NCBI GenBank assembly: GCA_030248225.1 | Contig: JASANE010030076.1 | Coordinates: 1-64,000, forward strand | Direction: 5' to 3' | Source: Trileptium ribeirensis | Taxonomy: Eukaryota; Nematoda; Enoplea; Enoplida; Thoracostomopsidae | DNA length: 64,000 nucleotides | Part shown: one piece after another, positions 1 to 10,787 of the stretch | Layout of the letters: every line of letters starts with the position of its first letter | Position numbering within the stretch: the first letter of the stretch is position 1 | Translations under genes and position numbers: made by a program | The notes under the pieces: model-generated | Seen by the model: the letters and a program-made list of their open reading frames with translations, nothing else | Databases searched by the model: none | What the model was told of the DNA's origin: nothing

Positions 1-480
1 GTCGCGCTCTAATATCTGTACACGTCGTTTTGTATTGCACCGGTTGTTGTTGGTCTACTTGGTTCCATGTGCTGATCGTATGAAACGCACCACAGTTCGT
101 CGTCACATACGGTGTTTGCATTCGGTTATATCCATTTACACTTTGGGTTGTATCGAAAATTGTTGTCAATGCTTGATAACTTGTAAGTTCGGATCTTTAC
201 TATGATCATTTGACTTGCACCGGTTCGTTCTTTATTTGCACCGGTTCGGTCTTGAACTGCACCGAATTGATCCTGATTTGTACCAAAATCGCTCTTCATG
301 GTTCGTATCGATTTGATCTCGTTTTGTGTTGTGTCTCGTTTGATTCGTGTCGATTTGATATTGATTTGCATCGAATTCATTGCAATTTGCGCCGAATTAT
401 TCCGGGTTTACGTAGCGTTGCATTGGGATTGTACTGAATTAGCCATAATTTATGTCAGAAAACTGTCCTCAGGAGTTTCG
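1..480 (-). pseudogene. Low-complexity part of a decayed Ty3/gypsy-like ORF
   Basis: Minus-strand reading gives a polar, Gln/Thr/Arg-rich repetitive peptide containing DRTGANKERTGASQ. A near-identical peptide, DRTGANKEQTGSSQ, occurs on the same strand at about 2,150-2,200, beyond the LINE fragment. At DNA level the segment is a chain of degenerate gcaccggttcg / gcaccgaattgat units. Similar wording recurs near 20,130-20,260 in another gypsy remnant. I infer one degenerate retroelement coding region split by the LINE. No enzymatic domain is visible, and the assignment rests on the neighbouring gag-like coiled coil and LTR-like sequence. Confidence 0.4.
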
Positions 481-483
481 TGA

Positions 484-1994
484 CGCAAATATCATACACC
501 TCTTCAAGCGGAAAAGGAAACCGAGCCAGCTGTGACATCCGTCGTGGCATCTCCTCCGGCTGTGGCCGGAGTTCTTGCCCGAGTTATGCTCAATAGGCTC
601 ACAAAGCGGCTTGCCGGAAGACTGATCCAGAAAGCCAGTGCGGTTTCAAAGGCGGTCGTGGGATAGCTGATATGGTGTTCACTGCACGCCAAATTCAGGA
701 GAAATGCCGGCAGCAGCGTCAAGAGCTCTATGCCGTCTTCATCGACCGCACTAAGGCTTTTGATTCTGTCAACCGTGAGGGACTATGGAAGATACTCAAG
801 AAGTGTGGCTGCCCAGACAATACCATCAACGTTGTAAAGGCCCTTCACGACGGTACTGCATGCGCGTGTAGTAGAGCAAGGAACCTTCTCAGACGCGTTC
901 TATGTAACAAACGGAGTTGTATAACAAGGCTGCGTCCTGACCACGACGCTTTTTTAGTATATTCTTTGCCGCTGTATTAAAAGACGCCTTCGGCGAAACC
1001 GATGTTCCTGGTATCTATCTTCGATCTCGTAACGATGGCGGCATTTTCAATCTCTGACGGCTTAAGGCTAAGTCTAAGGTGTGCATGGCAATTGTTCGTG
1101 AGCTCATATTTGCAGACGATTGTGCACTGATGGCCCCAAACTCTACCACTTATACAAAAACTGGTAGACTGTTTTGCTAGGGCAGCAAAGCGTTTTGGCC
1201 TCACAATTAGTCTAAAAAACAGAGATCATGTTCCAATCGAGTTCTGCCAGTACATCTTCACATAAGCCAAACGTGACCATTGATAATATCCTCTCAATGT
1301 CGTCGATCAATTTTGCTACCTAGGTAGTATCCTGTCAAATACCCTGGATATTGGCCCGGACATAAAAAGCGTATAGGTGCAGCCAGCTCCGCGTTTGGAC
1401 GGCTAGAATCTCCGTGTGTGGAAGGAGCACGGCATCAAACTTACAACAAAAGTTGCTGTCTATAAGGCTATAGTCCTTGCAACACCTGTACATGGCTGTG
1501 AATCATGGACTACTTACCGTCACTAAATACACAAACTTGAGCAGTTCCATATGCGTTGGCTACGGCACACTGCCCACATTAACTACCAAAAAATGATACC
1601 GAATACAGAGGTGCTGGAAAGATGTCATATGACCACTATGGAGGCTACCATCATGAGGCATCAACTCCGCCGGTGTGGTCATGTCGCTAGAATGTCAAAG
1701 AATCGTATTCCGAAAGTCGTCTTCTACTCCGAATTGTCGTCCGGAACAAGGAAAGTTGCTCGACCAAAAAAACGCTATCGTGACAGTCTCGCGGCACACC
1801 TCAAGGCAGCAGACGTCTCCACTGCACGATGGGAGAGTGCGACGAGCGACAGGCCTTTGTGGAGACAGAAATGCCATGAAGGCATGAAGAAATTCGGAGA
1901 TCTGGATCCTGCAAGCAGTGTAGCGTCGCAGGCGACGCAAGGAGAGAAACAACAGCCCAGTCCTCAGCAATTCGAGACTCAATTCACCTGTTAA
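484..1994 (+). pseudogene. 5'-truncated non-LTR retrotransposon (LINE) reverse transcriptase remnant
   Basis: Broken reading frames spell a LINE-type RT. VLARVMLNRL is near 570-600, AVFIDRTKAFDSVNREGLW near 736-790 (RT motif carrying the first catalytic Asp), and FADDCAL near 1,112-1,130 (the catalytic DD pair). The conserved C-terminal block is at 1,551-1,994, with LRRCGHVARM, RIPK..FYSEL and a WE...DR.LWR motif. Several stops and frameshifts lie between 960 and 1,550, and no endonuclease domain is present, so it is a dead 5'-truncated copy. It sits inside a minus-strand gypsy-like remnant, with similar peptide repeats on both sides. I found no convincing target-site duplication or poly(A) tail. 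Confidence 0.85.
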
Positions 1995-2055
1995 GTCTGC
2001 GGGAGACTCTGCGGAGCGAGGATCGGTCTCATCTCACATATTAAGACGCACTAGT

Positions 2056-3098
2056 TCAACCAGTGATCTCATACGTCGCATCGACGGGAAGCTCCATCAT
2101 CATGTCAGTTTGGTCACCGTTTGAGTTGAATCGGCTTTGACTTGAACCAGTTTGTTCTTTATTTGCTCCGGTTCGATCGTAGCTTGACTCAGCTTGATCT
2201 CGGTTCACATTGAAATCTATTTCGGGTTTCACAGAATTGATCTTTCTTTGTACCGAATTGGTCACCGCTTGCTTCGGCTTGGTTTCGATTTTCGTTATTT
2301 CGTGTTAGTTGTGCACCGAATCTTTCTATGATTGCATCGAATTGCTCGTAGCTTGTCTCGGTTTGGTCGTGGTTTGCGTTGGGTCACTTTTGACTTGTAT
2401 TGATTGCACCGAATTGCGTTGGATATTCGCCGATTGTTGGTCTATTTTTATCGTTTTTATTCGATTGTTGTTGTTGTTGCTCGTAGATCTCGACTGTGCG
2501 TGTTTTTGCACCCCGGTTTTTTGGTCGTTGACCGTGGTTATTGTCGAATGCACTTGCTCCGATCCTTTATCGTTTCTTCGATTTTTACTTGATCTTGCTC
2601 GAAAAATCTTCCATTTCGATTCCTTCATCTTCATCGGTGCTTTGTGATTCTTTCCTTGGTTGTGCTAGCGGGATTTTCTCCTTCGTCTTGGTCAAAACTT
2701 TGGCATAGTTGCTGTAACTCTTCACTCAGAGTTGCATGTTCCTTTATAAATTGCAACTGCTTTTCTTTTTGTTGTAGCGGTTTTTGTATCGCTTCCAACA
2801 TTTCTTTTTCGCGGTCTTCCGATGTGGCGAATAGTCGGTCGTTGCTTATTTCTTCTTGAAACGTTTCAGTATACGTTTGTTTGCAGACTTTCTTCCGTCT
2901 TGCGATTGTTCTTGTGTTTTGGCTCTGGCATTCTCCTGACTCGAATTCTTTTAATTATATCTTCGAGTTCTTATGACACGTTCGGTTTTATCATCGTTTC
3001 TTGCGCGTCTTCGCTTGATGATTCTTCCACCCCGACGTTCTTGAATTACGTCGTCGGTTCTTTATCAGTTGATGTACTAGGCGGCGTTATCTGAAGTG
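2056..3098 (-). pseudogene. Decayed gag-like ORF with coiled coil (Ty3/gypsy-like)
   Basis: Reading the minus strand leftward from an ATG at 3,098 gives a short start (MPLQITPPSTSTDKEPTT) and then a stop. Frameshifted fragments follow. About 2,650-2,830 holds a strongly helical Glu/Gln/Lys stretch (EDREKEMLEAIQKPLQQ and onward) that looks like a coiled coil. Further left the frame becomes Asn/Gln/Lys-rich low complexity. No zinc knuckle or enzyme motif is readable. Its position just downstream (minus sense) of LTR-like repeats at 3.3-7.0 kb suggests a gag region. It is clearly non-functional because of multiple stops. Confidence 0.4.
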
Positions 3099-3339
3099 GC
3101 ATTTTAATAGTTAGATGTAAACAGGCTTGCGTAAAAAACGTCCTGGTTATGTGGTCTACCAGTGCCTAATACGATATAAATACATAATTCTTATTTTCGA
3201 TTATGCCTTATTTGGGCGAAAGGGAATTTTTAGGTTTTCGAAAAATACTGACCACTTTCTTTTATTTTTAAGTTGTCCCACGTTTACACAACATCGTGGT
3301 CAGCATGTTATTTTGTTTTGTTTCTTGGGTGTAGGGGTT

Positions 3340-5170
3340 GGTAGAGATTTTTCCTTATGTCGGCTATCGGTATTAAAAGGGGACGGGATTCGTCGACTAA
3401 AGATTTACGGTTCGAGGTGTGGGCAGTAAAATGCCGGTGGGACACTTTGTATGGCGCGCGTCTTTTCTTTTCGGTGATCGCTACTCGAGCCCTATATTTT
3501 GCGAGGCGGCGTGATCCTTGCTCGGCTCGATCAGCTCAGCTTCTAGACACTTGAGCAACAAACACAAATGTGGAATGTTTATTCCCGAAAAAATGTGATA
3601 AAATATTTAAAGCACTATCGGTTAGTGTTTCTGTTCACCACGACGCTACTCGATTCTCAAATTCAAGCGGTACACGATTCTTTAGTACCGTTTGATTTTC
3701 ACTTGCGCCTGCCCTTCACCGGTACTACTTGGCACAGTCTCACTTCCAACTCTTGCACAGTCTGACTCTTGAACTTGTACAATCTGACCTTTGGATTTTG
3801 CACAGTCTGACTTTTATACGTCTCGCGCACTTCGGCCACTGATCTCAATATACTCGACGATCCCTAGTTATTGCTTTAGTTTTACGTTACATTAAGCTGC
3901 CTAGCACTTGGGCCTAAGTTCTTAGCCTTAAGTTATACTAGCTACTGTTTAACAAATACGTATGACTGAGCCACAGTGATTAAGGTTTTGGTTAACTCGT
4001 ACGTTATTAAAGCTCTTGTGGGTTGGTACAGTGCCCCCGGCTGGCTGACAACTGCACGAGTATTTGATTACCTTAACCTAAGCCTTAGATTTAAGCTATT
4101 AATGCCAATTATGTTAAACAGGCCGACCGCGGCTGGCTGCCAGATCACGTTGTTAAACTCCAGAGTAGCAGTCGACTACCGTTCAGTTGAAGTCTACTCA
4201 ATCCCCTCAAGGCCCGTGGCTGTCTGGCGCAACTGGCTGGATATTAGGTATAGAATAATTAAGGTTGTGGTAGTCCGAAGACGACCCCTTACTCGCCTGG
4301 TCTTCTCAAGAACAGCACTACTTGTCTCCGCCGATACCGGCTGGCTGCCAGACTCCACAAGTAGCACTACTAATTTATTCGAGTCCCAGCTGCACTCTTG
4401 GCCGGATTATTGCTCACTCGACTTTACAGAACCGATATTTCTAAAATATTACTAACTATACGATCGCTCCTACTAAGCTTATTGCCACTTTCTCCAGATT
4501 TTTCTTGGGAATATTACTATATAAATGTAATTAGATAATTTCTTAAATAACCTATATACGTATATGTGTCGTTAGTCTATGCCGCTCCAAGCTTTTACTA
4601 TGTCCAGACGAGCGCCGGTTCAAACAATAACTCTCTCTCCTTCACTACTCCGCTCGAGACCATAAAATAGCTGGAGTTTTCCCGAAAAAACACGCAATAC
4701 TTTGCGTGTAAGTGCTCTATGAACACCAGATCAACAATAAGTAAGCCAAAATGATTAAAGAAAGCACTGCCTGTTCACTTCCCTAATACTTTGACAAAAC
4801 TCCAACACCAATTCCATGTAACCGCCGCGATGACATAAACACAAAAGCAAAGGTTAGGTAGGTAGTCTTTCAGAAGATAACTCATAATAAAAAGAATTTA
4901 CAGGTAATCCGAATTAACCCGAATTATACGCCGACTTTTCGAGAGCATGCACCAGACTAAAGACGAAGAAAAAGTAAACCAAGCTGCGCATAGCTAAAAA
5001 GAAAGACAACTAGGAATTATGCAAATTAGATGACCCAAAAGGAAATAAATTTTGTAAATTTTAAGTTTGAAAAACCCCAAAGCTTACGAAGACGTATAAT
5101 AAGATATTCAGTAAAAAGGAACAAATAAAAATAAAATTTGGTTTTGGTTTTATGAGGATTTTCAGGGGTG
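3340..5170. repeat. LTR-like tandem repeat, copy 1
   Basis: This unit and the next are diverged direct copies about 1.85 kb apart. The best-matching anchors are the block near 3,346 (gatttttccttatgtcggct) and its partner near 5,177, followed by cggttcgaggtg and ttggtatggcgcgcgtctt-type words in both. Weaker similarity continues for more than 1.5 kb. No long ORF is present. Because a gag-like minus-strand ORF begins at 3,098, I read the pair as 5' LTR or leader sequence of that element, tandemly duplicated. Exact borders were not resolved. Confidence 0.5.
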
Positions 5171-7030
5171 TCAGGGGATTTTTCCTTATGTAGGCTATCG
5201 GAATTAAAAAAGGGACGGGATTGGTCACCGAAGGATTGTACGGTTCGAGGTGTTGCCAGTAGAATGCCGTTGGGATGCTTGGTATGGCGCGCGTCTTTTT
5301 CTTTTTTCGTGAGCGAAGCTAGTGCCTTTATATTTTCGGACGTTGCAGCCTGACCTTGCTCGGCTCTATTGCTCAGTTCCAGATAGACGGTCAACGGACA
5401 CGAATAATAAATGTTTATTACAAAGCATAAAATATTAGGCACGGAGACACCGTTACACCACTTTAGGCACTCTTTTGATACTATAACCGACTACGTACTT
5501 TCCTCGGTGCTCGTTTTGAAAAGCTTTGGTGCTGTTCTCTTAATACCGTATTTTTTCTCACTCCAACTTCACATTAGTTTTCCAATACAGTTATTCGAGC
5601 TCTCGTTATCAAAACGGTGGTATTCTTTCGTAACAAACTGTTTTTAGCTCACCCTAGTGATTCACCGCACTTTATTGCACAGTCTGACTCGTATCCTTCA
5701 CACCCGTCTGCCACTGGTTGCGATAATTTTGACGACCCCTATCTATTACTTTGGTTCATAAAGTTATTTAAAGCTAACAAGTATTGTCCTATTTCTTAAC
5801 CCTAAGTTATCACCGCTAATGTTTAAGAGTTATACTTGAGCGACAGTGGTTCCAATTTAGGTTACTTATTACTTTATTAGAGCCCATGAGGGTTGACATA
5901 ATGACACCGGACGGTAGCCACTATGCGATTATCTGAGTACCTGGACCTAGGCCTTAGATTTACTCTAGTAGTGCCAGTTATGTTAGAATTACTAAAACTG
6001 TACGGTAGCGGTCGACTACTGTGCAGTTGAAGTTTCTCACTCCATACGTCCTACCGGACGGGGATTCGTATGGGAGGTTCCTGCCCGATGGACACCGGTC
6101 CAGCAACAATCGCAATTGGTAACTACGGTTGCTCGAGGAGGTAGTCAAATCCTCGCCCCTTACTCATCCGGTCTTCTCAAGAATAGTACTACTGATACGT
6201 ACTAGGGTTCGGATGGTTGCCACAGGGCACCAGTAGTAGTACTAATTAATTCTGAACCCACCTTCACTCTCCCCCCTGGAAGAATTCTCACTCGACACGG
6301 GGGCCGAAATTTGCTAAACTATTACTAACTCTAGTTCCTATTATCCACCGCTCTTACTAAATCTTACCGCCACTTCTCACTGTCTTTCTTGGGAAATTAT
6401 TATTATTAAGTAAATAGTACTTGTTTAAGGATACGTATGTGTATTGTCAATCCCGGCCATCCTAGATGCATTCGCGACTCGTTTCACTCCAAACCATAAA
6501 AGTCCACTACAATTCCGAGGGTTCTTTTACGCTCGAATTTAAAATCAGTTATATACGTGAAGAACTATCGACAAGGAAATCCGAGTATAGGCGTTTCCTG
6601 ATTTAAATTTGCTCGTCCACTGGGCTAAGGGCCGATTGTGGCACCTTTCCAGTTGGACAGTTACAGCACTATGATCGGACAAGAGGCCTCAGTACTTTCC
6701 TTCAACATACGCAAGATTTCTACCAACACACAAAGCCGTGATAAAACAGAAATCTAAAACAATGCTGTAGCTAGGTAAATTTATTAAACAATAAATTCTA
6801 GGTAAAGCTCAACTCTTCCAGAAGCATGTACTGGATTCGGCGCAACCTAGACCAAGACTAACTAAAATGAAAAATTGAAACTAAACTTACGACATAGCTA
6901 ACAATTAAAACTAATGGGAAATATGCAAATTAAGACGAGGACTTAGATAAAATTCATAAAAATTTACATTTTAAATTTTAAAAAATTTGAGGGACTCATA
7001 TAATAAAGAACAAATGAAAAATTGGATTTT
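5170..7030. repeat. LTR-like tandem repeat, copy 2
   Basis: Second copy of the 1.85 kb unit. It shares with copy 1 the anchor near 5,177, the cagtctgact words near 5,680, and the ggccttagattta block near 5,950. It also shares the tcctcgccccttactc...ctggtcttctcaagaa-type block near 6,150 and the tatgcaaatta block near 6,920. It is more diverged than recent LTRs would be. No coding potential is visible. Confidence 0.5.
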
Positions 7031-7521
7031 AAACCCCGGGAACCCTCGGTAGCCTACTAAACACCCGTCGAAAAACCAAGCAAAGCTACAAAACTTTTTC
7101 ATAGCTAAGTAAATATTGTGGTAAATAAAGCGCAAAAAGATATAATTTTTGTTACTCGATGACGGTTTTTAGTTTGTCTCTGTCTGTTTTCCAATTATAG
7201 CCCGGATATATCCTAAAGTAGTAAAAGACATAACCAGGGGACTGTATCTTTGGTACAAAATAGCGTGATATGTTATCATTCTTTTCTGCAACGCTGTGGA
7301 TTTGGTACAAATATTACGTATTTTCTCAAATTTAGCAACTATCCCAACGGTAGTTTCTTGCGCGCACAGGTTTCGATCTTACCTGCACGTTGTAAGGTAT
7401 ACCTGGGGCCACTCGACCCAGAATCTATTACGAGCCTACGGTGAGTACTCAGTAGAATGGAATATATATATAAATATATTCATCTTAACCATGAGTTCCA
7501 GCTCGATAGATAGCTCTTTTT

Positions 7522-7974
7522 GTGTCCGTCGTATTTGCCAACGCTGTTTCACATTTTAAATTTAATCTGCAAAGTACCCGATTAATTTTACCACTGTTCA
7601 TGGGTGCTGGGTTTTCGACGTACGTATTCGTGATAATACAATTTAGTGAAAGTAGAGACGATTATATAATTTTTGAGTGGGGGAATTCCAGGGAAAGACC
7701 AGGGGAACGAAAACATGGCGCAGAACTGGGCAGCTTCTCGTGCGAAGTTTTGAAAGTAATAGGAAAGTTAGTTGGTGTGCCGATTGATTTTTCTGGTGCA
7801 GAAATCGAGATAAAGGTTGGGTCCGCAGGGCTGTACGGTGAAAACGTCTATTTCGGAAATGAATCAGTAGGCATTGGTGCTGCGTCGATAATCGGAATAT
7901 CGAAAGTAATCATGGGGATGATAGACATATCCTCGGGTTTTACATTGAGAAAAGGAGTAAAGCTATGTTCATAA
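7522..7974 (+). CDS. Possible hypothetical protein, unrecognised
   Basis: A 150-codon open frame with a Gly/Ile/Val-rich C-terminal half (GNESVGIGAASIIGISKVIMGM region). I recognise no family. It has no neighbouring exon, splice evidence or repeat context, so it could be a chance frame. It is kept because it is the longest open frame in an otherwise empty stretch. Confidence 0.15.
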   Translation: MSVVFANAVSHFKFNLQSTRLILPLFMGAGFSTYVFVIIQFSESRDDYIIFEWGNSRERPGERKHGAELGSFSCEVLKVIGKLVGVPIDFSGAEIEIKVGSAGLYGENVYFGNESVGIGAASIIGISKVIMGMIDISSGFTLRKGVKLCS

Positions 7975-8808
7975 AATGTAAATCTGACGATAATTTTTGT
8001 TTTGTTATTATTGGTAATTATCGATACCATGTTCGGCTTTTATATTGATTGGAACAGTGTCATGCCATGTAGTTGTAGTGCTGTCCTTGACGGATGAATA
8101 ATAGCTTAAAACAAAGGCGTCCTTTATTACCTGGCTCGGTAATGCAGTGACCCAAATTTGTCGGCGGATTGATACGGCGTGTCTGAGTACCTGACTGAAT
8201 TTACGACAACCAGCAACTTTATTAGCTATACGGACTTCTTAAGTTAACTTAGTTCAGAGAAGAATGGAGACGGACTTGGTAGTATTAACTGCCGGTCTAT
8301 GAGCCCCGAAAAATGGTTATCCTTGCTAAATACGGTAGAGTTCATTTCAAGTTATCCTTTGTGGAGGTCAAGTTTTCAAGTGGAAGCCATTGGCAAAGCG
8401 ATAAAGTGACGGAATTTTGCGATAATCCGATCGAAAATGCGAGTGAAATGGTAACTGCGGACCATTCTATGAACAGGAACAGATAACCTAACAGCCACTT
8501 GCTTTACGTCGAGCGAATCTGGGGCATTCGCGCACGATGTTTCTGCATAGCGTTAGGTAGCTGAAGAACAAGTTAGGGCTCTTACAGAATGCACGAAATA
8601 AGAGTGTTCCACATTCTTCGGCGCGCCGTGCAAAGCATCAACGTACCACGCGAGGCTGTTGCTAAGATTGACCTGGCTCTGAACTAAATTCAATTATACA
8701 AAGTATCTTGAACTAGGCATTTAAAATTATATGTCTATACTGCACCGAGATATTGATGCACAAATGGTGTTTACCTCGAATGTCGATACCCGCGAAGAGC
8801 ATCCGTTA
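7975..8808. other. No recognisable feature
   Basis: Unique-looking sequence between the weak ORF at 7.5-8.0 kb and the left CCGG of the DNA transposon. I see no ORF above 60 codons, no repeats and no RNA-like folds. Confidence 0.5.
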
Positions 8809-8812
8809 CCGG

Positions 8813-8945
8813 TATCACGAAAAACACTGTCCCCTCAAAAATTCTGTCCCCCGGACAGTTTTCTTCGAAAAATTCTGTCCCCCGGACAGTGTTTTCGAGA
8901 ACTTCCATCCCCAGGACATTTTTTCAAAAACAGTGTCCTACATGA
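8813..8945 (+). repeat. Left terminal inverted repeat plus subterminal palindrome array
   Basis: The first about 20 bases match the right end in inverted orientation. Next come repeated units of the form gaaaaattctgtccCCCggacagt at about 8,838-8,862 and 8,870-8,892, and a degraded third near 8,905-8,935. Each core ctgtcc-ccc-ggacag is itself a palindrome. Such arrays are typical of transposase-binding sites; binding is inferred. Confidence 0.75.
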
Positions 8946-8976
8946 ATTTTTTTAATTTCAGGGAAATAATATCACA

Positions 8977-9972
8977 ATGAGAAATTTCGAAGATATATAC
9001 GAATTTCTAAAAACAAGGGAGTATCCGATCCATAAGTGGAAGAAAGAAAACGCGTCCCCAACCAGGGTGAAAAGCAAGAAACGCATTTTGAGACGCGCAG
9101 CACAAGACTTTGAGTTACGAGATGGCGTGCTCTATCATAAGTCCGAAAAAGGTGCTCTCCGTGTAATTTTAGCTCAAGCAGAAAAAGATGGGATTATCGA
9201 AAATGCATATGACGATCGTGGGCATCTTGGTGTTACGAGAGTCATAAAATACATATCTGAAGCTTTTTACTGGAGTTCTATAGTGAGCGACGTCAAACAG
9301 TACATTGCTACATGTCATCAGTGCCAAACAACAAACCCGCAGGGTTTCGACAACGTGCTAGAAAATTTGACAAAAGCAAATTCAGTTGAGCAGCGCTTTT
9401 CGTCTTTACATATCATCCACAATCTCAGGGTCTTGTTGAGAAATTTAATCAGACCTTACAAAAGATGTTGCTAAAGTTCCTGGGAGACGAAGATCAGCGC
9501 AAGTGGGAATTATATGTGGCAGAAGCAACATATTGCTACAACACTTCTGTGCAAGAATCGACAAAACGAAGCCTTTCAGTGTCATGTACGGACGTGAGCC
9601 AATTCGGCTAGCAAATCCGAGATCACCAACGCGGATAATATTGATGTCACAGTACAGCAACTAAAGTCTTCGCGTGATATCATAAACGACTCTATCAGAA
9701 ACAACATAAAGAAGGCTCAAGATTCGCAAAAATTGCAATATGCACGTAAACCTTCTATCATAGCTCAGTTTGCAGTAAGTGACAAGGTTCTGATATCCAA
9801 TGCAAGAAGAGCACCTCGAAAAGATTCGAAAATGGAAAAATCATGGAAAGGTCCGTACTCCATTGCAGAAGTTCTACCTAAAAGTTTGTACAAGCTCAAA
9901 GACAATGAAGGAAATATTCTCAAACAGAAAGTTAACTGCAGCTTGCTGAACAAATATAACGAGAGGAAATAG
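8977..9972 (+). pseudogene. Gypsy-type integrase/transposase remnant, DDE core deleted
   Basis: The first open part (8,977-9,474) carries an integrase zinc-binding domain ending in CHQCQ near 9,313-9,327. The expected first zinc-ligand His is replaced (NAYDDRGHLG). Directly after it the sequence jumps to the far end of the catalytic core: in another frame from about 9,409, YHPQSQGLVEKFNQTL holds the region of the catalytic Glu. The segment with both catalytic Asp residues is missing. Further frameshifts occur near 9,570-9,600. The C-terminal part (9,733-9,972) resembles the GPY/F-type end (WKGPYSI...). It sits upstream of the OTU ORF on the same strand, inside the inverted repeats. The protein cannot be an active transposase. 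Confidence 0.85.
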
Positions 9973-10031
9973 CCTAAAAACGATCTGAAGATCGTGGGTT
10001 CAACCCACCGTATATTTAAGAACGAAGAAGT

Positions 10032-10571
10032 ATGGTTGATAAGTTTCAGCTAAAGGGTATAATTCAACCACCACGAATGACATCCCATTGTCTATTGAAT
10101 GAGCCACAGAATATAAAAGTTGTGCAAGGACAAGGAGACTGCTACTTCAGAACTATTTCATATATCTTAACGGGAAGTGAAAATCATCATAACCAAATTC
10201 GCGAATATATTACTAATAAAATGGAAACCCTGGAGCTGTCGCCAATTTTGGAGGGATACTTGAATCAAAATGTAGAATCATATCTTAATGAATCTCGCAT
10301 GACGGAACATGATACATGGGCAACCGATGCGGAAATCATTGCGACTGCTCATGTTCTCGGAGTTGACGTTGAAGTTTATTGCAAAATCGGCAATAAAAGT
10401 GCCAGGGCTCGGTACGGAAGCAGTTTTGGAACGCAGAAAAAAGTGTCCGAAAAAGCTATATACTTGATCAATGTGGATAACACACATTTAAACGTTGTCA
10501 ATGGAAAATGTAAAAAAAACCGACGCATCGATATGGCGGCAGGAAGGGGAGTGCGGTGGAGGGATACATGA
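10032..10571 (+). CDS. OTU-like cysteine protease, transposon-encoded
   Basis: Intact 179-residue frame. The OTU catalytic Cys box is GQGDCYFRTIS with Cys37. WATDAEIIATAHVLGVDVEVY (95-115) matches the W..D.E..A.A..L...I.VY block of OTU proteases. The C-terminal catalytic His is His152 in NTHLNVV. OTU proteases cleave ubiquitin or ubiquitin-like conjugates, and they occur as passenger or accessory proteins of several eukaryotic transposons. This ORF starts 60 bases after the transposase remnant and lies inside the inverted repeats, so it belongs to the element. It stays open while the transposase is wrecked, which may reflect recent decay or selection on the OTU part. A spliced fusion to the transposase is possible. 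Confidence 0.8.
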   Translation: MVDKFQLKGIIQPPRMTSHCLLNEPQNIKVVQGQGDCYFRTISYILTGSENHHNQIREYITNKMETLELSPILEGYLNQNVESYLNESRMTEHDTWATDAEIIATAHVLGVDVEVYCKIGNKSARARYGSSFGTQKKVSEKAIYLINVDNTHLNVVNGKCKKNRRIDMAAGRGVRWRDT

Positions 10572-10654
10572 TGAGTTGGGTCCACGTCCCGCATCCTAGA
10601 AACATACTGTGTGAATAGAACCGCGTTCATCAGTATGGCTAAAACTCATCAAAA

Positions 10655-10783
10655 CTATCCGGGGGGCTGAATTTTTCAAGAGGGACAGAATTTTTAGAAA
10701 AAAACTGTCCGATGGAACAGAATTTTTCGAAAAAAAACTGTCCTGGGGGACAGTTTTTTAAGGAGACAGTTTTTTTCGTGACA
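10655..10783 (-). repeat. Right terminal inverted repeat plus subterminal array
   Basis: Mirror image of the left end. The last bases ttttttcgtgaca invert the left TIR, and several gacag/ctgtcc units with gaaaaattctg spacers occur between 10,655 and 10,770. The CCGG at 10,784-10,787 follows immediately. Confidence 0.75.
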
Positions 10784-10787
10784 CCGG

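Larger units (their letters stand above)
8809..10787 (+). mobile_element. Ginger-like DNA transposon with OTU ORF, flanked by CCGG
   Basis: CCGG lies at 8,809-8,812 and 10,784-10,787 and looks like a 4-bp target duplication. Inside it the ends are inverted: left TATCACGAAAAACACTGTCC, right (reverse complement) TGTCACGAAAAAAACTGTCT. The TG...CA style termini, 4-bp duplication and gypsy-type integrase inside match the Ginger group of cut-and-paste elements, whose transposases derive from or share ancestry with Ty3/gypsy integrases. Subterminal arrays of ctgtcc...ggacag palindromes fill about 100 bp at each end. The element is only about 2 kb and its transposase lacks the catalytic core, so it is non-autonomous now. 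Confidence 0.8.
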
